The notes: generated by a model from the letters alone, not told the origin. Positions 24,767 to 42,229 are shown, counted from the stretch's first letter. The stretch is DNA of 64,000 nt from Akebia trifoliata (GCA_017979445.1 CM030719.1:27733317-27797316), one strand, 5' to 3'. Made by a program: numbers and translations.

Positions 24767-24954
24767 ATCAACTTTCAATCAGGTCTACATCTGACTCCAA
24801 TTCCATTGGCTTCCATCCAAACCATCAATCAGTTGATTTCTGGTGTAGGTTCATTAAAAATATTTAAGTGCCCGTTCTTGGTCCACCCATATTTCTGGGG
24901 GATGGAAGCAAATTGGGTTGGGAGTCAGATGTAGTTCCTGATCAAAAGTTGATT
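24767..24954. repeat. Imperfect foldback downstream of ARIA
   Basis: The left arm containing CAGGTCTACATCTGACTCC and GGCTTCCATCC pairs with a right arm GGATGGAAGC ... GGAGTCAGATGTAG, with AATCAACTTT and AAAGTTGATT at the ends. About 190 bp, about 290 bp past the ARIA stop, so possibly within its 3' UTR or a MITE. No duplication was identified. Confidence 0.6.
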
Positions 24955-26618
24955 AGGCTTTTAATTCTTTTTCCCAATTCATTGATTCTCCCTCTCTCAC
25001 TAGGGGGTTGTCTAGATTTCTGGTTTCGGATTAAATCTTATCCAGTACAATTAATAGTTTTGCATTCGTTCTCCCTTGAGTTCATCTAGAGTTTTATGCA
25101 GTGCTGTGTTTTAGGTCCGAAAACCGACCATTTGATATGAATTACTTTTCAAGTTCAATTTTTTTTTCCTTAGTGAATCTTAATCATTTTCATCCTCCTT
25201 TACATGATTCTATGATCCAACAAATAAGATTATTCTTGGATTCCAACTTTGCTTCTTCTACTTGGGGTCTGTGTGGACTTCTCTTTCGGATGTTTGGGGC
25301 TCTGATTTTGGGTTAAACGATGCAGTTTATTAGTGGGTGTTTGGTTGGATTTGCAAGATTTTCATTTATTTGGAATTTCAGATTCAGATCATAGATATTT
25401 CCAGAATAGAAAATATTGTTTGCTTACAACACCATTTCTAAAAGCTGATTTCAAAATCTAGAATCAGAATCTTCATTGCTTACCCCATTTCTACAGTTAT
25501 GGTCTCCTTTATCACACCGAAAACTTGAACGGGTAATACAACTTTACAAATGGCTGACAAAAAAAATAAAAATTCCAAAATTGCAGAAAATGGGTCTGTC
25601 TTTATGAGTATAGTCAATTTTAACTCTGATGATAATATAACATCGGACTCTAGAATTGGATCCTAAAATCTGTTTCAAAAGTCTACTTTGTAGGTTTGAA
25701 ATGCGGTGGAAGCAGTTTTTTAATTAAAAAATTACAAGACTAATGATAATACGACTCGATAATTCACTCGGTCTACTTGGTTTATGTGTCAAGGTGCACT
25801 GAACCGTAGATCTTTTTTCTTTGTTTATACTGAAGAAAATGATCTATAGTTCCGTGCACTTGCCACGTGGACGGATTGAAAATTTTTGAGTCAGAATATT
25901 GCAACTCAAAATATAATGTGAATTTTTTTGGTGTGCTATATGTAGGTTTTTTAATTTGTGTAATAAAAAAAAGAACAGTTAGGTGTGCAAATCTAAGCCT
26001 TCCTAAGTAAAATTCTAACACTTACTTGGGGACGTTGAGCTCACCAAGTGGCATCCAAAGCATGATCCGATATCACAGGGTTGTAGAGGACAAAATTTTA
26101 TGTACTTATCTTTTATTTTATTTTTTAAAATGTTATTTTTTCAGTGTTGAATTTTAATTTTAGATTTGGGAATTTCATGGATGTTCGGTAGCAGTCTATT
26201 ATCAAAAGAATTCATGTGGCATACTCAATCGACATCCCTAACGTGACATGTTCTCCTTGGGATATAGAACTATGATTTCTCATAAAAAAGTGTAGTTTTG
26301 TATCCTGAGGAAAGTAGATCTACGATTCTCAAGCTTGTCACGTCAAGGTGTCGATTGAATATTTTTTTTGAAAAGTATCGATTGAATATGCCACATGGGT
26401 AAGTCAGATTATCTAAGCCTCAAAAAACCTTCTCTTCAACTAATGATATGGTTGTAAGTAGCAAATAGCAGATGGGATCCATGACTCAAGGAAAAGAAGG
26501 AAATTCCGGTTGTAAAAACATAACATTGGACTGTTGCGATAACACACATATCCCAAGGACATATTGTAACTTAAGGATAAATTATGATAATTGTATGTTG
26601 TATTTTAATGATTAGGAT

Positions 26619-26746
26619 CATGGTTTTAAGTTTTGACGTCCCGTCTTGTTCATGAACAAGATTGAGTTGTCTCAAACGAGATTTAAAAAAAAATACCTTA
26701 AAATTAGAGTAAATCATTCTTTGAGATGACTAGATTTAAAATCATG
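26619..26746. mobile_element. CATG-ended inverted-repeat element, family C, copy B
   Basis: Begins CATGGTTTTAAG and ends TTTAAAATCATG. Flanked by ATTAGGAT (26611..26618) and GTTAGGAT (26747..26754), an 8-bp duplication with one mismatch. It shares terminal motif and an internal CGTCCCGTCTTGTTC-like stretch with the larger copy at 43500..43857. The 8-bp size suggests hAT mobilisation. Confidence 0.7.
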
Positions 26747-27170
26747 GTTAGGATTTCTTATGAGTTAAATAAGTCCCGATACTTTGTCATTGTATGGGTC
26801 TGTACGTGTCCATGTCAAACAGATTGATAAGAAACATTGATCTCAAAACATTGAATATATCAAATTGACCTATAATTTCATTAGATACCAACATTTTAAA
26901 GTTTCGATGGAGCATCAAAGAAAATTTAGTAAATTTATAGCTAATAAGACCACACTATCTTGTATCAAAATCCAAGGTTGAAGAAAAAGAAAATCATACA
27001 AGTTTTACAAGAGGAAGAAGGTGAGGGTGTTTTGGTAACTTCAATTAGTCTCTCACGGAAGAACATTGTCAAGGGGTGTGTCACCAATTTGAAAATACAG
27101 AGGATATATCAAAATTTACCGAAACATGTAGGGGTATATCTAAATTACCCGTTTATTATATCACTGCTTA

Positions 27171-27179
27171 TTAGGGTTT
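27171..27179 (-). promoter_or_regulatory. Telo-box upstream of RPL24
   Basis: AAACCCTAA on the minus strand lies 53 bp upstream of the RPL24 start codon, just before a GA-rich leader. Telo-boxes are common near the transcription start of plant ribosomal protein genes; function here is inferred. Confidence 0.55.
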
Positions 27180-27232
27180 CAGCAGAGAGAGGGAGAGAGA
27201 GAGAGAGACCACAACCTGCACCAGACGCCGCG

Positions 27233-30512
<3,280 letters not shown>

Positions 30513-31192
30513 GTTCCCTGCTTCCCATCTTTTTCTTACCTATAATGAAGATACCAGAGATGAAATTTAGGATGATTTTTTTCTTTCCTTCTAATGTTTT
30601 TAGGGATTTAATTGGCTTTGTTGGCCAGAAGTGAATTTTTATCGTATTTTTGCCAGAGCAGTTGGCAGATTTTGATTAATTAAACTGTCGAAATGGTTTT
30701 TGTTCCGTCTTCATTATAATTGCCTACTAATCTTACAGTTTTTGGTTAATGATGCACTATCAGCTACTATTCTCGATTCCGAAAAATGGGGATGAGAAGA
30801 ATGTCTTTCATTAATGCAAGAATCATTCGATACAGTCTGGAATTCATATCCAAGTCTTAATGATACCCCCAATTTCTTATTGGTTTGTGTTATTAGAGGA
30901 GTTCAAGATGAACAATTTCTCAAGGAGTGGTCGAAGAGATGGCGGAGTTCAAACCCTTGAACGATTCAATCGGCTCATGTCAACCAAGATTTTCAAAATC
31001 TGTTTAAAGATAACTCAATTGAATTCAATGAGAGACAAATTCAAGCTGTGAGAACTTGTTGGATCATATTAAATAATAGTACAACAATTGAGTGAGTGAT
31101 ATTACAAGCATATATTACTCTTCCATATAAATCCAAACATCCATATATATTCTTAAACTGAAGATCAAACAGAAGAGCCCATGACAATAAAT

Positions 31193-33560
31193 TTAGATGG
31201 CCCCACAACTATAACTCCGGATCGTGGCAGCTCCTTTTTGCTTGTCATCCTTTTGCCATCCTTTTTTCAATCCACAGATCTGTATTGGCCGCTCAATCTG
31301 GTACCCTCCAGTGGCTTCTTTCTCCAATTGGACACAAAACCGCTCGAAAGTTGCTACTGTGACATGTAGTCTGAAATCTAAATTGAACAAGAATTTAATC
31401 TCCATCCTATTCATCTCTGCAGTGCTGATTCCTCCCACTTTGGCATAATATGCATTGTTGAAGAATCTACAAATTTAATAGAAAATATAGTCAGATTTTT
31501 TATTTCAGACAAGAGCCAATGAAGAAAACCAAAAAAAAGATCCCATGCTTTGTTTGATCAATTAATGTTCTGAAGTCGAGCTATTCAAAATGGTTATTTA
31601 GTTATTTATTATTATTATAAATAAATTGCTCTCAAGTCTTGAGATAGAAGTGTTATAATACCTACCAAAAAATGGGGTCTATGCTCAAGGTATTAAATTT
31701 TGGTTTCATTCTCTATTTTGGTCAGCTTGGAAATGGAACATCCGTGTGAAAACTAGTACAATTTTCACGGAAATGTTGAGGGAATTTTCGTTGGAACTAT
31801 AGGAAATGCTAAAACAGAAAAAGAGAATACACTCACAAGTCATCAAACTATAACAAAAAATCATGTAGAAGTGAATATTGGTCTCATTTAGCTACACATT
31901 GGCGCAGGTATTTGAGCCTGATAGCCAAAGACCGATGGACAACCTATTAAGTATTATATTCACATATATATATATATATTTATAAGTATTATATTCACAT
32001 ATTATTATGTTTATTTTTAAATAACTATATAATAAGACACAACGTTGGGTTCCACTCTCTTTGTCTCAAGATTTATATCCCATAAACAACCGATATTTCA
32101 CCTTTTTACCTTTTCTCTTCTTCCTCTTTCCAAAAATGCCCCTAACATTATTGTCTTTTTTCTTCTACCCTTTTCCTAAATATTAGCCCTCAAACTTCAT
32201 TGTCTTTCCTCATCTCCCCCCTTTTTTAATAATACCCCTCTAACTTTATTATTTTTCCTCTTTTACCCTTTAACTCCAAAGATTTTTAATAATACCACTC
32301 TAACTTTATTATTTTTCCTCTTTTAGCCCCTTAACCCCAAAGAGGATGTATAAATAATATCAAAATATCAAACTAACTATAAATGGACAGTTGTTCTTAT
32401 ACAAAGTGCTAAGATGCTTATGATACAACAAAATAAGATGATATATACATACCCAATTAATCACATAGTTTATTTCAACTAAAAAATGGATATTATGTGT
32501 AATTTACAAGTCCTGTATACAGGTATTTTTTTTAATATGATTTATTATAAAAATTTTCCAATATTATAAAAATAAATTTTAAAAAATAACATTTTGTATC
32601 GTCATAATAGTTATTGCATTTCCATGCTTAAAATTGGATAATTTCACTAAATGACATTTCCACCTAAATATATACAAAAAGAAAGTTTTGATTAAATTTT
32701 GTTCCAAGCCACGTGAAAATGGAAATATTTCAGTATATTTCATGGAAATACGTAAAAATGTGATACTGCAGTTATCTTGAACTTGAAATGGACTATATTC
32801 ATCTAGTGAGTTAATCAAACTAAATGTAGCTCTCCATCCCATAATCTTGTGCAAGGAAGCACGAAAGAATTAGCATCTCTACATTTTTGTTGAAGTGGAT
32901 TAAAAAATCACATCTGACATGTTATAAACAAAACCCAATGAAATATCATCAACACCAATACCAACTATCTTGTGAGGATGAAAGTGGAGATCCCAAATCA
33001 AACCCCCCTCCCCCCCATCAAGCCATGGAAGTTCAGGTGAAAGATCAGGATTAATGAGTTGGTGTGCCAAATGTGCTTATGGGGCTGGGTTCATCAAGGA
33101 TTGCATACCCAAGGTCCTTGGAAAAAAAAAAAAAAAAGAGTACAAATCAAAGTACTTACGCGTCGTCAATAAATTTCGCTGCTACCATCACACTTGTGAT
33201 AAGAAGCCGGTGAACGTTCAGAGAAGTGACATAAGCATTCACTCGTTGTAGGAATCTATCCATGTATATTTGTGCAACAACAAAGCATGATGGGCTGCAG
33301 CTCGAGTACTTGAAGATGCGATCAATGTATTGCCGAATACCAAGTGTGGGTGCTCTCAAACCATGAAAAACTGTAACTATATCTTTCTTTTTTGTGGTCT
33401 CCAACAACTTTTCATTCTTTTGAACAGATCTCTCAAGAAGAGAAGAAAGAAGAGACAACACTCGTGGGGTTCCTGTAACTCCTTTTCTCGATTCGTTCAA
33501 CCCTAAAGCTAAACAAATCTCGGATCCTATAACCTCCGTCTCAAGTGCCAATGATGCCAT
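31193..33560 (-). CDS. CYCU: U-type (P-type) cyclin
   Basis: Two exons: 33560..33160 and 31466..31193; 675 nt, 224 aa. The cyclin box covers most of the protein: FHGLRAPTLGIRQYIDRIFKY, CSPSCFVVAQIYMDRFLQR, SLNVHRLLITSVMVAAKFIDD, then across the junction AFFNNAYYAKVGGISTAEMNRMEIKFL. The single intron falls after the DD dipeptide within the box. The TGGYQIE segment after the box resembles Arabidopsis CYCU2 members, whereas the core is closest to CYCU4, so the subgroup is uncertain. The family is homologous to yeast PHO80-like cyclins and pairs with CDKA; roles include cell division and nutrient or brassinosteroid responses. The 1.7-kb intron contains a dispersed repeat at 32025..32345. Confidence 0.93.
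32025..32345 (+). repeat. Dispersed repeat family R1, copy 3 (Helitron-like end)
   Basis: Starts CTATATAATAAGACACAACG and continues through TTCCACTCTCTTTGTCTCAAG and pyrimidine-rich blocks, matching the reverse complement of 4842..5114. Near its right end a TAATACC[C/A]CTCTAACTTT block is tandemly repeated. It lies inside the cyclin intron. Confidence 0.5.
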
Positions 33561-34087
33561 CTCTTAACTTGAGCTGTACCAACCACACAAAAATGTCTAG
33601 AGTCAAGAAGTATTTGGTGAATTATTCGCAAAGAGAGAAGATATAGAATGGTAAAATCAATCTTGTCATTGGCTTTACTATTATTAACTTTGAAAATAAA
33701 TAAAAAAGATTTTGGATGAACCCACTGATACAGAAAAAGAGCTCAGTTTCGCTAATTATCATAGACTACTATTTGTCAATAACTTTGGAAATACATGGTT
33801 TAACTAAGCTCGTATTCCTTAAGAAAACATAAGAACATCATAGGCATTTTTCATTTCCTTCCATTTTGATTACCCACTCTTACACCAAATGTAACTTTGA
33901 GTGTAGACCCATTATGCATGACACAATATAAATGAAGTTAAGACTGAGAAAACTAATCCTCCCCCTCATCCCTCTTTCTCCTTTCCTTTTCCCTTTTTTT
34001 AACCCCTTTCCCTACATGGTATCAAAGTTTTTGGTCCTCAATTTTTACTTGAGTGCTCAAACTAGATTGCAGGAGACCAAAAGGATT

Positions 34088-34179
34088 TTTTTTTTTTTGA
34101 TGGGTAAGCTGGACTTGAACCTGCGACTTTAAAATTGCTTTGCAATGTGTCAAACCAACTGAGCTATGGGTCTAAGTCC
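34088..34179 (-). mobile_element. tRNA-like short retroposon, family S, copy 3
   Basis: Exactly 92 bp between AGACCAAAAGGATT (34074..34087) and AGACCAGAAGGATT (34180..34193), a 14-bp duplication with one mismatch. On the minus strand: CCCATAGCTCAGTTGG (A box), GGTTCAAGTCC (B box), then CTTACCCATC and an A tail. This is the best-preserved copy. The acceptor ends do not pair, so it is not a functional tRNA gene. Confidence 0.85.
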
Positions 34180-35297
34180 AGACCAGAAGGATTGTAATCG
34201 TGACATCTACCATTGTACTGGGCACTTTCGTATTTTTGCCTATGATGCAAATAGGGATTGTTAGTTTCTGATAGGCAGGTTACATCAAGTTATTACACCT
34301 TTGTGGAGGGTAACCTTGCCACTTGGATATGAAAAAAACAGTACGTAGTTGCCAAATCAAGTGCAGAGAGGCTGAATATTGATCCATGGCATTAATGATT
34401 GAGTTAGGCATTGATGCTTTATGCCCTATTGAAAGATTGTTACACTTTATGCCAAATCCAGTGCACAAGTTTAAAATATCCTTGTGCTTTAGGGAATGGC
34501 ACTATACGTAATAAAGTAAGGCTAAAAGAAATAACTACCATTCTTTTCCTACAAACTTCTACATTTACAAAATTCTGATAAAGTAACTTCATCTACTTTA
34601 TCATTTTCTTTCAGGTAAATTAACTTATTCTTTTCTATCAGGTGAAGTAACCTAAGAGGAACATAGAACCTACATAAATTGAGACTCTTATCTTTTATAT
34701 GAAAGATTCTCACTGACTAAAAGCACCCAAGAATTCTTACACCGTAAAGAAGTACATAAGCTAGGAAAGAAAGACAAATGACTATAAATTAGTCTAAAAA
34801 AAGGTATAGAAAGTCAGAAAGATAGCCTAAATAGTGAAAACAAATTTAACAAACCACATCCCTCTCTCTACCATTTCTCCATTTATGCTCTCCTTTAACT
34901 CCCCCCACACCCCTATTTTTATGGGTTTCTTTTTTTTCTCTCAATTTATTTCTTTTGCACCTCAAACCAAATCCTCAAGAGCATAATCATGGCTAAGGGG
35001 ACACAATTATTAATGGGAATGAAAGAATGGAAAAGGATTGAGGAAAGGGTATAGATAGGGAAGGAAAGAGATGAGAGAATTGATGAGGATGGTTTTCTTT
35101 TCCAATAGAAGTAGCATTTTAATGTTTCTGCGACATGAAGATTGATTAAAATCTTCAATTGAAATCATGAGAGGTCAACAAGAAGCTTTCTCACTTAAAA
35201 CAATTCCAGTGCGGCTTCTTGATACTAAGATACATATATTGGGCATGAAATACCAATCCTTTATAAAAAAAAATAAAAAATAGTTTCATAATTTTAA

Positions 35298-36074
35298 GGG
35301 AAAATTACTTGGAGGACCCTGATAAAGGGATTTTTTTCTAAATAGTCCCTAAGTTTTGGACGGTCTCTTAATAGTCCATTTAGTAAACTTTTCTTAACAG
35401 TCCTTGGACCTCATCTCACTTGTATAAGGTCTTTGAAATACCCAAACTATCATTTTATCATCTTCTTCACATAGTTAGGTTTTCCAATGACGATCATTTC
35501 CGACGGTCTTTGATCATTAATAATTTATCAAAAAAAAAAAAAAATCATGAATAACATATAGAGAATGATATTCTCTTACTTTTGAACATTTAGACACATT
35601 TTTATTTATTTATTTTGATGTTTCATTAAGAAAAATGAAGAACGAAGTTGAAATTTGAATTTTTTTTTTATGACTAAGCCGTAATTTTTTATTTGCAACT
35701 ATGGTTTATGCATTTTGAGTGTTCCAAGGAGATTTACCCAGTACCGAACTAAAAAAAAAATGAAAAAAACAAAAAAAAACTGATTCACATTTACAGCATT
35801 GAGTTCACCACTTTTAATTACTGTCGAGTTAGACGATTTTTTTCATGATCAAAGGTCGTTGGAAATGATCGCCATTGTCATTGGAAAACCTAGCTAGGTG
35901 AAGAAGATGATAAAAGGGTAGTTTGGGTATTTCAAAGACCTTATACATGTGAGATGAGGTTTAGAGACTGTTAAGAAAAGAAAAGTTTACTAGATGAACT
36001 ATTAAGAGACCCCCAAAATTTAGGGACTATTTAGGAAAAAGTCCCTCCGCCAAGATCCTTTAAGTAATTTCCCC
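35298..36074. mobile_element. Mutator-like element with long terminal inverted repeats, non-autonomous
   Basis: Inverted arms of about 220 bp (left from GGGAAAATTACTT, right ending AAGTAATTTCCCC) enclose an AT-rich centre. TAATTTTAA flanks both ends exactly (35289..35297 and 36075..36083). Long arms plus a 9-bp duplication are typical of Mutator-like elements. No transposase is visible; 777 bp. Confidence 0.9.
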
Positions 36075-39039
36075 TAATTTTAATAATTTAAGAAAAAATG
36101 TAAATTCAAATAATTATGAGGAACATATAACAGATATAAATTATAAATTTTATACAAAACACACATGGTTTTCGTGTTAGTGATGGTGGCAATTTTGGCA
36201 ACCACATTGTGTGGTTAATGCATCAGAGGATGCTGATTCAAATCTAGCATGGTTGGAGGTTTGGAAAGAATTTTTTTTTGTTTCCTTCTTAATTGAAATA
36301 TACATTATCCATTGAAAATGTAAGCATTTATACACCATAGGGACTTGTGAGATTGAATTAACACTAGTGGTAAGGAAATAAGGCTTTTAAACTGCAACAC
36401 TGATTGGATGAGAGTTAAGAAATCGGATCTGAAAATAGGCGCATTGGGTGCAATGGTTATGAAACATTTCATGCTCGTGGAAAGACGTCGAATTGCTTAT
36501 GGTTTGGTAGATATGAGAGTTAAGAGATCAGATCTGAAAAAGGTTATCTTTATCTAATAAACTCTGGTCTAATGGATACAAACCCATGTTTGAGATGTAA
36601 CAAAGTAAACTATGCAAGACCTTTAAATTCGAGAAAATTCATAATCCACGACAAAAAAAGCACCATTGCCCATCTCAGAAAACAGAGAATTCTCAGGTCT
36701 TGCAACAATAAATGCAGCTATGAAAGTTCAAATTCTCATTTTTAACTTAAATCTAAAAATCCCAAAAAATTCAAATTAAAAGAACAAGAAATTAAACAAA
36801 TTAATGCAAACCCATCTCAACAAATCCAAGAACAACAACTTATTCCAAAAATTTGGGGAATAACTAACTCAACAAGAAAAACAAATAACTAACTAAACAA
36901 CCCATTAACTAGAAAAGTAAATCCAAACTCAAAAGAAGCCCATTTTAAAGAGATAGAACACTATAATAAATGAACCCAACTGAGGAATCAAGAAGAAAAA
37001 TCAAAATCCATATAAGGAAGAATGCAAGTGACATCAAATCCAACATTTCAAGAACATATTACAAACAAAACCAACTAAAACAAACAGTAAAATAAGTTCC
37101 AGAAGAAGGGCTTACATCTTCTTGAGAGATCTCACAACTCTGTTATTCTTCCTACATGAGCTTCAAACACAAAGAAGATACTCTCAAGAGAGACAAAGAG
37201 AAATTTAACACATTTACACCTCTCTCTTTATTGTTTTTTCTTACTTTTTTTTTGCCAGCTTTAACACATTCGCACTCTCTCTTATTTTATTTTATTTTAT
37301 TTTTTATTTTTTTATTTTTTTATTTTTCTTGAGAGAGGTATCTGGTGTTCCCTTCACAAGGAAGCTCGTGTCGGTAGCACCATTGTTAGTGGACAAGCCA
37401 CTTCATTCAATGGCCAAGGTGGGACCTACCTAAAGGTCAAACGGGTATCCGATTGCCTTACCGACCCGAAATGGACTGGCCCTCGGGTCCTATTCGGATC
37501 CTCTCAATAGTTAAACAGATCTTAAATCATTAAGTATCTTTTTAGGGTTATATTGTGTTTTAAGTATACCCTTTAGTATAATATACTAATTTATGAAAAT
37601 ATTTGTTTCAGAACCGGAACCAGAACCCATAAGATCCGGACCGATCCATATAGTAAAGTCTAATATCTAAATCTGACCTATTTGGATCCATATTTCATCC
37701 ACCAGTCTCGGTCCCACGTGGCCATGTATGCTTCAATGCACACGTTAGTACAACTCATATTATGTACGCTAAAATACACGGTGAGATCTATGGGAAGGAA
37801 ATACGCCTTTCGGTGGTCGCCAGCTGGACAATTATTGAACGTCATTTTTTTCAATTAAATAAACAGATTTATTTATTAAATTATTCATCGAAATGACAAA
37901 AATGACCCCAAAAGGTTGACTATAGTGAGCATGATTCCACCGCACGGCTTTGAGGCTATTAGAGCTTTTCAAGCCATTAATTACGGTTTGAAGCTTTTTG
38001 AATTTTTTTACAAATTTATTCAAGATTTGCTTGTCCATGGCCCCTTCGAACATGATCCACACAATTTTCATAATTTAGATTCTGATTTTGGATGATAGAA
38101 TCAAATTTATGAAAATTGATTTTTAAAATCCAGAATCTCTTTTGGTTACATTGTTTTAAAAAACTGAATTCAAAATCCAGAATTAGAATATCGTTTTATG
38201 TCGAAGATACTTAAACATTTGTAATGCAAAATGTGGAGGGATAAAATTATTTTTCATCTGAATTGTTCATTTACACTATAAACACATATCCCGGGACAGG
38301 CACGTAACATTATTTGAAGAGTATTCCAATTTATTAATGAAGAATCCTAATTTAAAAAGATTCTTTCATTTCTTTTTTATGTAATTAATATTTTGGATAA
38401 GGGATAATATGATTAATTGTAATTAATTAGGATTAAGACTCTAATTAGAATTTATCTATTTAAAGTTTCGAGGTCATTGTAAAAGGGGAAGGGAGAAAAG
38501 ATTGAAAGGGGGAGATGAGACTATGTAAATGTGAGATCTATAGTAAAATGGTTTCCCGAATTCGTGGACGTAGGCACGTTTGTCAAACCACGTAAAAAAT
38601 CTTTTTGTGTTTTTTCTCTTTTTCGTTATTTTTTCATGATTTATATAATTTATTAATAAATGATCTTGTTAAAAATTAGATCTCGAGGTCAATCACAAAA
38701 ATGCCCTCCACATAAAATATCTTATATCTAATCATAAAAACATTATTTTTTATCATAAAATCACAAAAAATAAAATTTCCAAATGAAGAAAAAACAAACA
38801 AACAACTAAGAAGAAAAGATATTGAAATTGTATTCCTGTTCGAGGGGTACATTTGGTGTTCTGAGTCAAACATTATTATAGTTTAAAAACGTTAGTTATG
38901 ATAAAGGGCCTTGTTACAGTGAGTCGAACTAGCACTCGAGTGTCCAGAGAACCATCAATTGTCCTCAAGTGTTTGACACTAATATCTTGAGAAAAAGCAT
39001 CTATGATTTTTCTTTTCCATACTTGAGTAATATTTCAAG

Positions 39040-40720
39040 TCACTTTAATATTCTTTTATGGGTAAGGTTTAACTACCTTATTTTTTTTATATTTTTTATT
39101 CTAACTTCTTTTTGTAATATAGTTAGTGTCATCGAGGTTGGGTAAACTTAATCAAAGCGTGAGAGAGACTTGTTTGGTGACATGGATAGCTTATAGTGTG
39201 GCTGAGATTAAAAGATTTCTTTAATTAATGATTAATGATAATCTAACGCTCTTTTTTTTCAGACACCCCACCATATACTTCCTAACTTAATAGTTACAGA
39301 ATCAAAAATCTTTTTCTTGTGTATCTTAAAGAAAGAGTGTCAGATTATCACAACTCTTAATTAATTAATATTAAATTTTGTTTAACAAAGAGAAGAGACG
39401 TCTAATCTACTTCAAATAGAATAACCCATTGTTAGGATGTCCATGTCATCCAACTCCTCTCCCATCATTATCAATCCACTTGTAAAGAAAAATACATTTA
39501 TATATTCTCAAGAATATGGCCATTAGACTCAGGTTATGTGTATCAAGACACTTAATAGGGACATACATAAATACTTTCTTTCCAAACCACTTAACATGGG
39601 GAATCAAGAAATAAATTTTGATTTTAATTGCATTAAACAACACATAATCTATCATGATTGTCGCGTGCATCAAGATCTTTTATATTTGATTAAATTACTA
39701 AGAAGAAATATGTAAAAGTTTGTATCAAAAGATAGTTTAGCCTAGGATAAAAAAAAATAATGTCCCAACCGAGACACTTGTCTCGTAAAATTCCCATTAC
39801 ATCCAATGTTTTAGGGTAACATGCTTTGTTTTTGTCTTTTATATAATTGAAACATCTAAATTGGGTTGTCTTGATGACATGAAACTTTAAACTATGCTTG
39901 GGAGGTCTGATAAGTTAAAAATTCAAGTTGGTTTAGATGATCCAACCATCCAAATCTATATTTGTGAAAGAAAAAAAGTCATTTGAGGTGGAGCATCATT
40001 AAATGTATGGTTGAGATGAGATGATATTCCTATCGATTCTTTAGAAAAATGTATCTCTAGGAAACCTCTACTTGAGATCTCTAGAAAATTTGTTTTTTTT
40101 TTCATCCTTTCTCAACATTTGGGAAGTAAGGTCACTCTTATGGCTCAAATAAAAGTACAAAAAGAAAAAAAAAAGGTCCATGTCTTTCTTTCTTTCCAAG
40201 AATGGAATCTAGTGATGTGTTGTCTACAAGAACACACCCTCACTTACCTGGAAGGTGTGATTTACGGGCATTGCATGTGCCCATGAACTAGTTCTTGGAC
40301 AAGACTGTGGTCTATGAACTAGGCAAAGTCTAGACAGGACGGAGCTAGTAAGGAGCTGGTGAGGGCAATTGCCCCCACAAAACTTGGAGACGCCCTATAT
40401 TTTTAACTAATTACATGCCCCATTTGCCCTCGTACACCCTCACCTCCTTCCAATTTTTGCCCCACCTTCAATTTTTCGTCAATGACATTGCCTCTTGACC
40501 GGGCCTTCTCATATATTAATTGGAAATGACCTAAGTATCATTTTATTCATCTACTAACCTAAAACCTCTGAATTTCTCCCTAAAATCATTCATCTTCAAG
40601 TTCTTCAATTATACAACTAACTATAGTTTGCCCCCACTACAAGAAAATCTTGGCTCCTCCCCTGAGCCTTGATACGGGCCTGGTCCGTTGTCTAAAGGAT
40701 ACTCTGTTATTGGAAAAAAT
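39040..40720. repeat. Duplicated block, copy 1 (paralogue of about 41690-44040)
   Basis: Matches copy 2 in order: GGTTTAACTACCTTA, a stretch around GACATGGATAGC, a stretch around ACGTCTAATCTACTTC through TCCAAACCACTTAA, a GAGATGATATTCC segment, and CCTCACTTACCTGG to GGGCCTGGTCCGTTG. Divergence is substantial. An hAT-like element (40335..40664) interrupts this copy only. Confidence 0.65.
40335..40664. mobile_element. hAT-like non-autonomous element inside duplicated block
   Basis: Begins CAGGACGGAGCTAG and ends CTTGGCTCCTCCCCTG. Flanks AGTCTAGA (40327..40334) and AGCCTTGA (40665..40672) agree at 6 of 8 positions. The uninterrupted counterpart in the other block is AGCTCAGA at 43990..43997. 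Contains GCCCCCAC motifs like 29566..29776. 330 bp. Confidence 0.75.
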
Positions 40721-42229
40721 ATACGGAATCGGGGGTGCGTTTACAATAGGGGTAATGGGGAACTTGCTCCCACAATTTTTTTTGAAATTTTCATTGTCCT
40801 ACTTATATTTCGATATATATTGAGTTTGCTCTCATAAAATTTTTAAAATTTTCATTGTCCTATTTATATTTGGATTTATATAATGAGATTTTTGGCCGTT
40901 GTCCCTACACCCGTCATTTTTTATTGGTTTATTATGATCCCCCTCTATTTAGATAATTTTTAAGATACAACCTGTGTTTTCAACCCATTACATACCCATT
41001 TTTTACCTTGTTAACCCCCTCAATTTTTCAATGAATATTTGATACACCCCTATACTTCCCCCTCAAATTTTAGTAGATATTTGAGATACCCCTATATTTA
41101 GAAACTGATGACATACCCCTTTCTCCAATATTTTTATTGATCTGGACACCTCTCCGTATACTTAGTATTCTATTGTAGACTAATGAAAAATGACTAAAAT
41201 ACCATTTTCTTCAACATCTACAAAAACACCCTGAATTTTCTCCTCAAAATCACTTGTCTTCAAGATCTTCAACCTTAGTGGGCACCTAACCTTTTCCCCT
41301 TTATAAGAATTGAATCAATGGGTTATGGGAAGTAAATTGAATTAAGAATTGTTAAGGGACTGTTTGAGAACATTGGAAACTCCAATCACAACAATTTTTT
41401 TTTTTGTGATTTTATTCACAAAAAACTCCAAGCATTGTGTAACCAAGCATAAAAATGTCACTTAAGTGCAAAATGAATCATAAAGCCTGGTCTTTCTTTG
41501 ATGGGATTTTACTAGTTATGGTAAAAACATTCTAATCTCCAACGAGGTTTACGAACATCATTCAACCTAAAACTGAGACGAAAAGATATATTCCTAGCGA
41601 TTTCCTAAAAAATGGACCTCTAAGATACCTATGTTTTTAGTTCCATATGAGAGAAACATTCGATCCTTGTGAGTTAGACATTGACCGAGATTAGAAAAAA
41701 GTCATTATGGTAAAGGTTTAACCACCTTATCAATATATATATTTTTTTTAACTTTTAATTAGCGCCGTGGATGTTTGGTAAACCTAATTGAACGTCGAGG
41801 GAGGCTTGTTTAATGACATGGATAACCTACAATATGGATGAGTGATTAATTTTTTTTTTGTTTAATTAGTAATTTAAGTTTTGTTTGAAAGAGTGCAGAG
41901 ACATCTAATCTACTTCCAAGTAGGATAAATGTCATTGTTGGGATGTCCAAGTCACTCAACTCATCTCAATAACTTTCAATCCACTTGTAGAGCAATATAA
42001 AATCTCAAGAATATAGTCAATTATAGATTCCCACATTATGTGGATCAAGAGCCCTAATAAAGGGAACAAATACTTTCCTTCCAAACCACTTAAAATGAGG
42101 AATCGTGAAATATTTTTTGGTTTTTACAATTTTTTAAGAAAAAAAAACTCTAATACTCTCTCGCCAATCTTCTATATTTAACGAAGTTAATAAGAAGAAA
42201 GATGTACTCGAAATATTGTTCTGATTATG

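Larger units (their letters stand above)
24479..27232. other. Intergenic region, ARIA to RPL24
   Basis: Contains the ARIA 3' UTR, a foldback at 24767..24954, a CATG-type element at 26619..26746, AT-rich filler, and the RPL24 promoter at the right end. No coding sequence is supported. Confidence 0.6.

Noticed and set aside
34088..34179. tRNA gene call for the A box/B box sequences
   Set aside because: The 5' and 3' acceptor arms do not pair, a simple tail follows, and flanking duplications show retroposition.
36600..37330. A-rich block as a gene or array
   Set aside because: Low-complexity A/C-rich sequence without coding frame, repeat unit or spacer structure; no CRISPR-like array exists anywhere in the window.
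38911..39050. Third copy of the M1 MITE
   Set aside because: Only AAAGCATCTATGA and a short GTCACTTT match; no arms or duplication could be shown.
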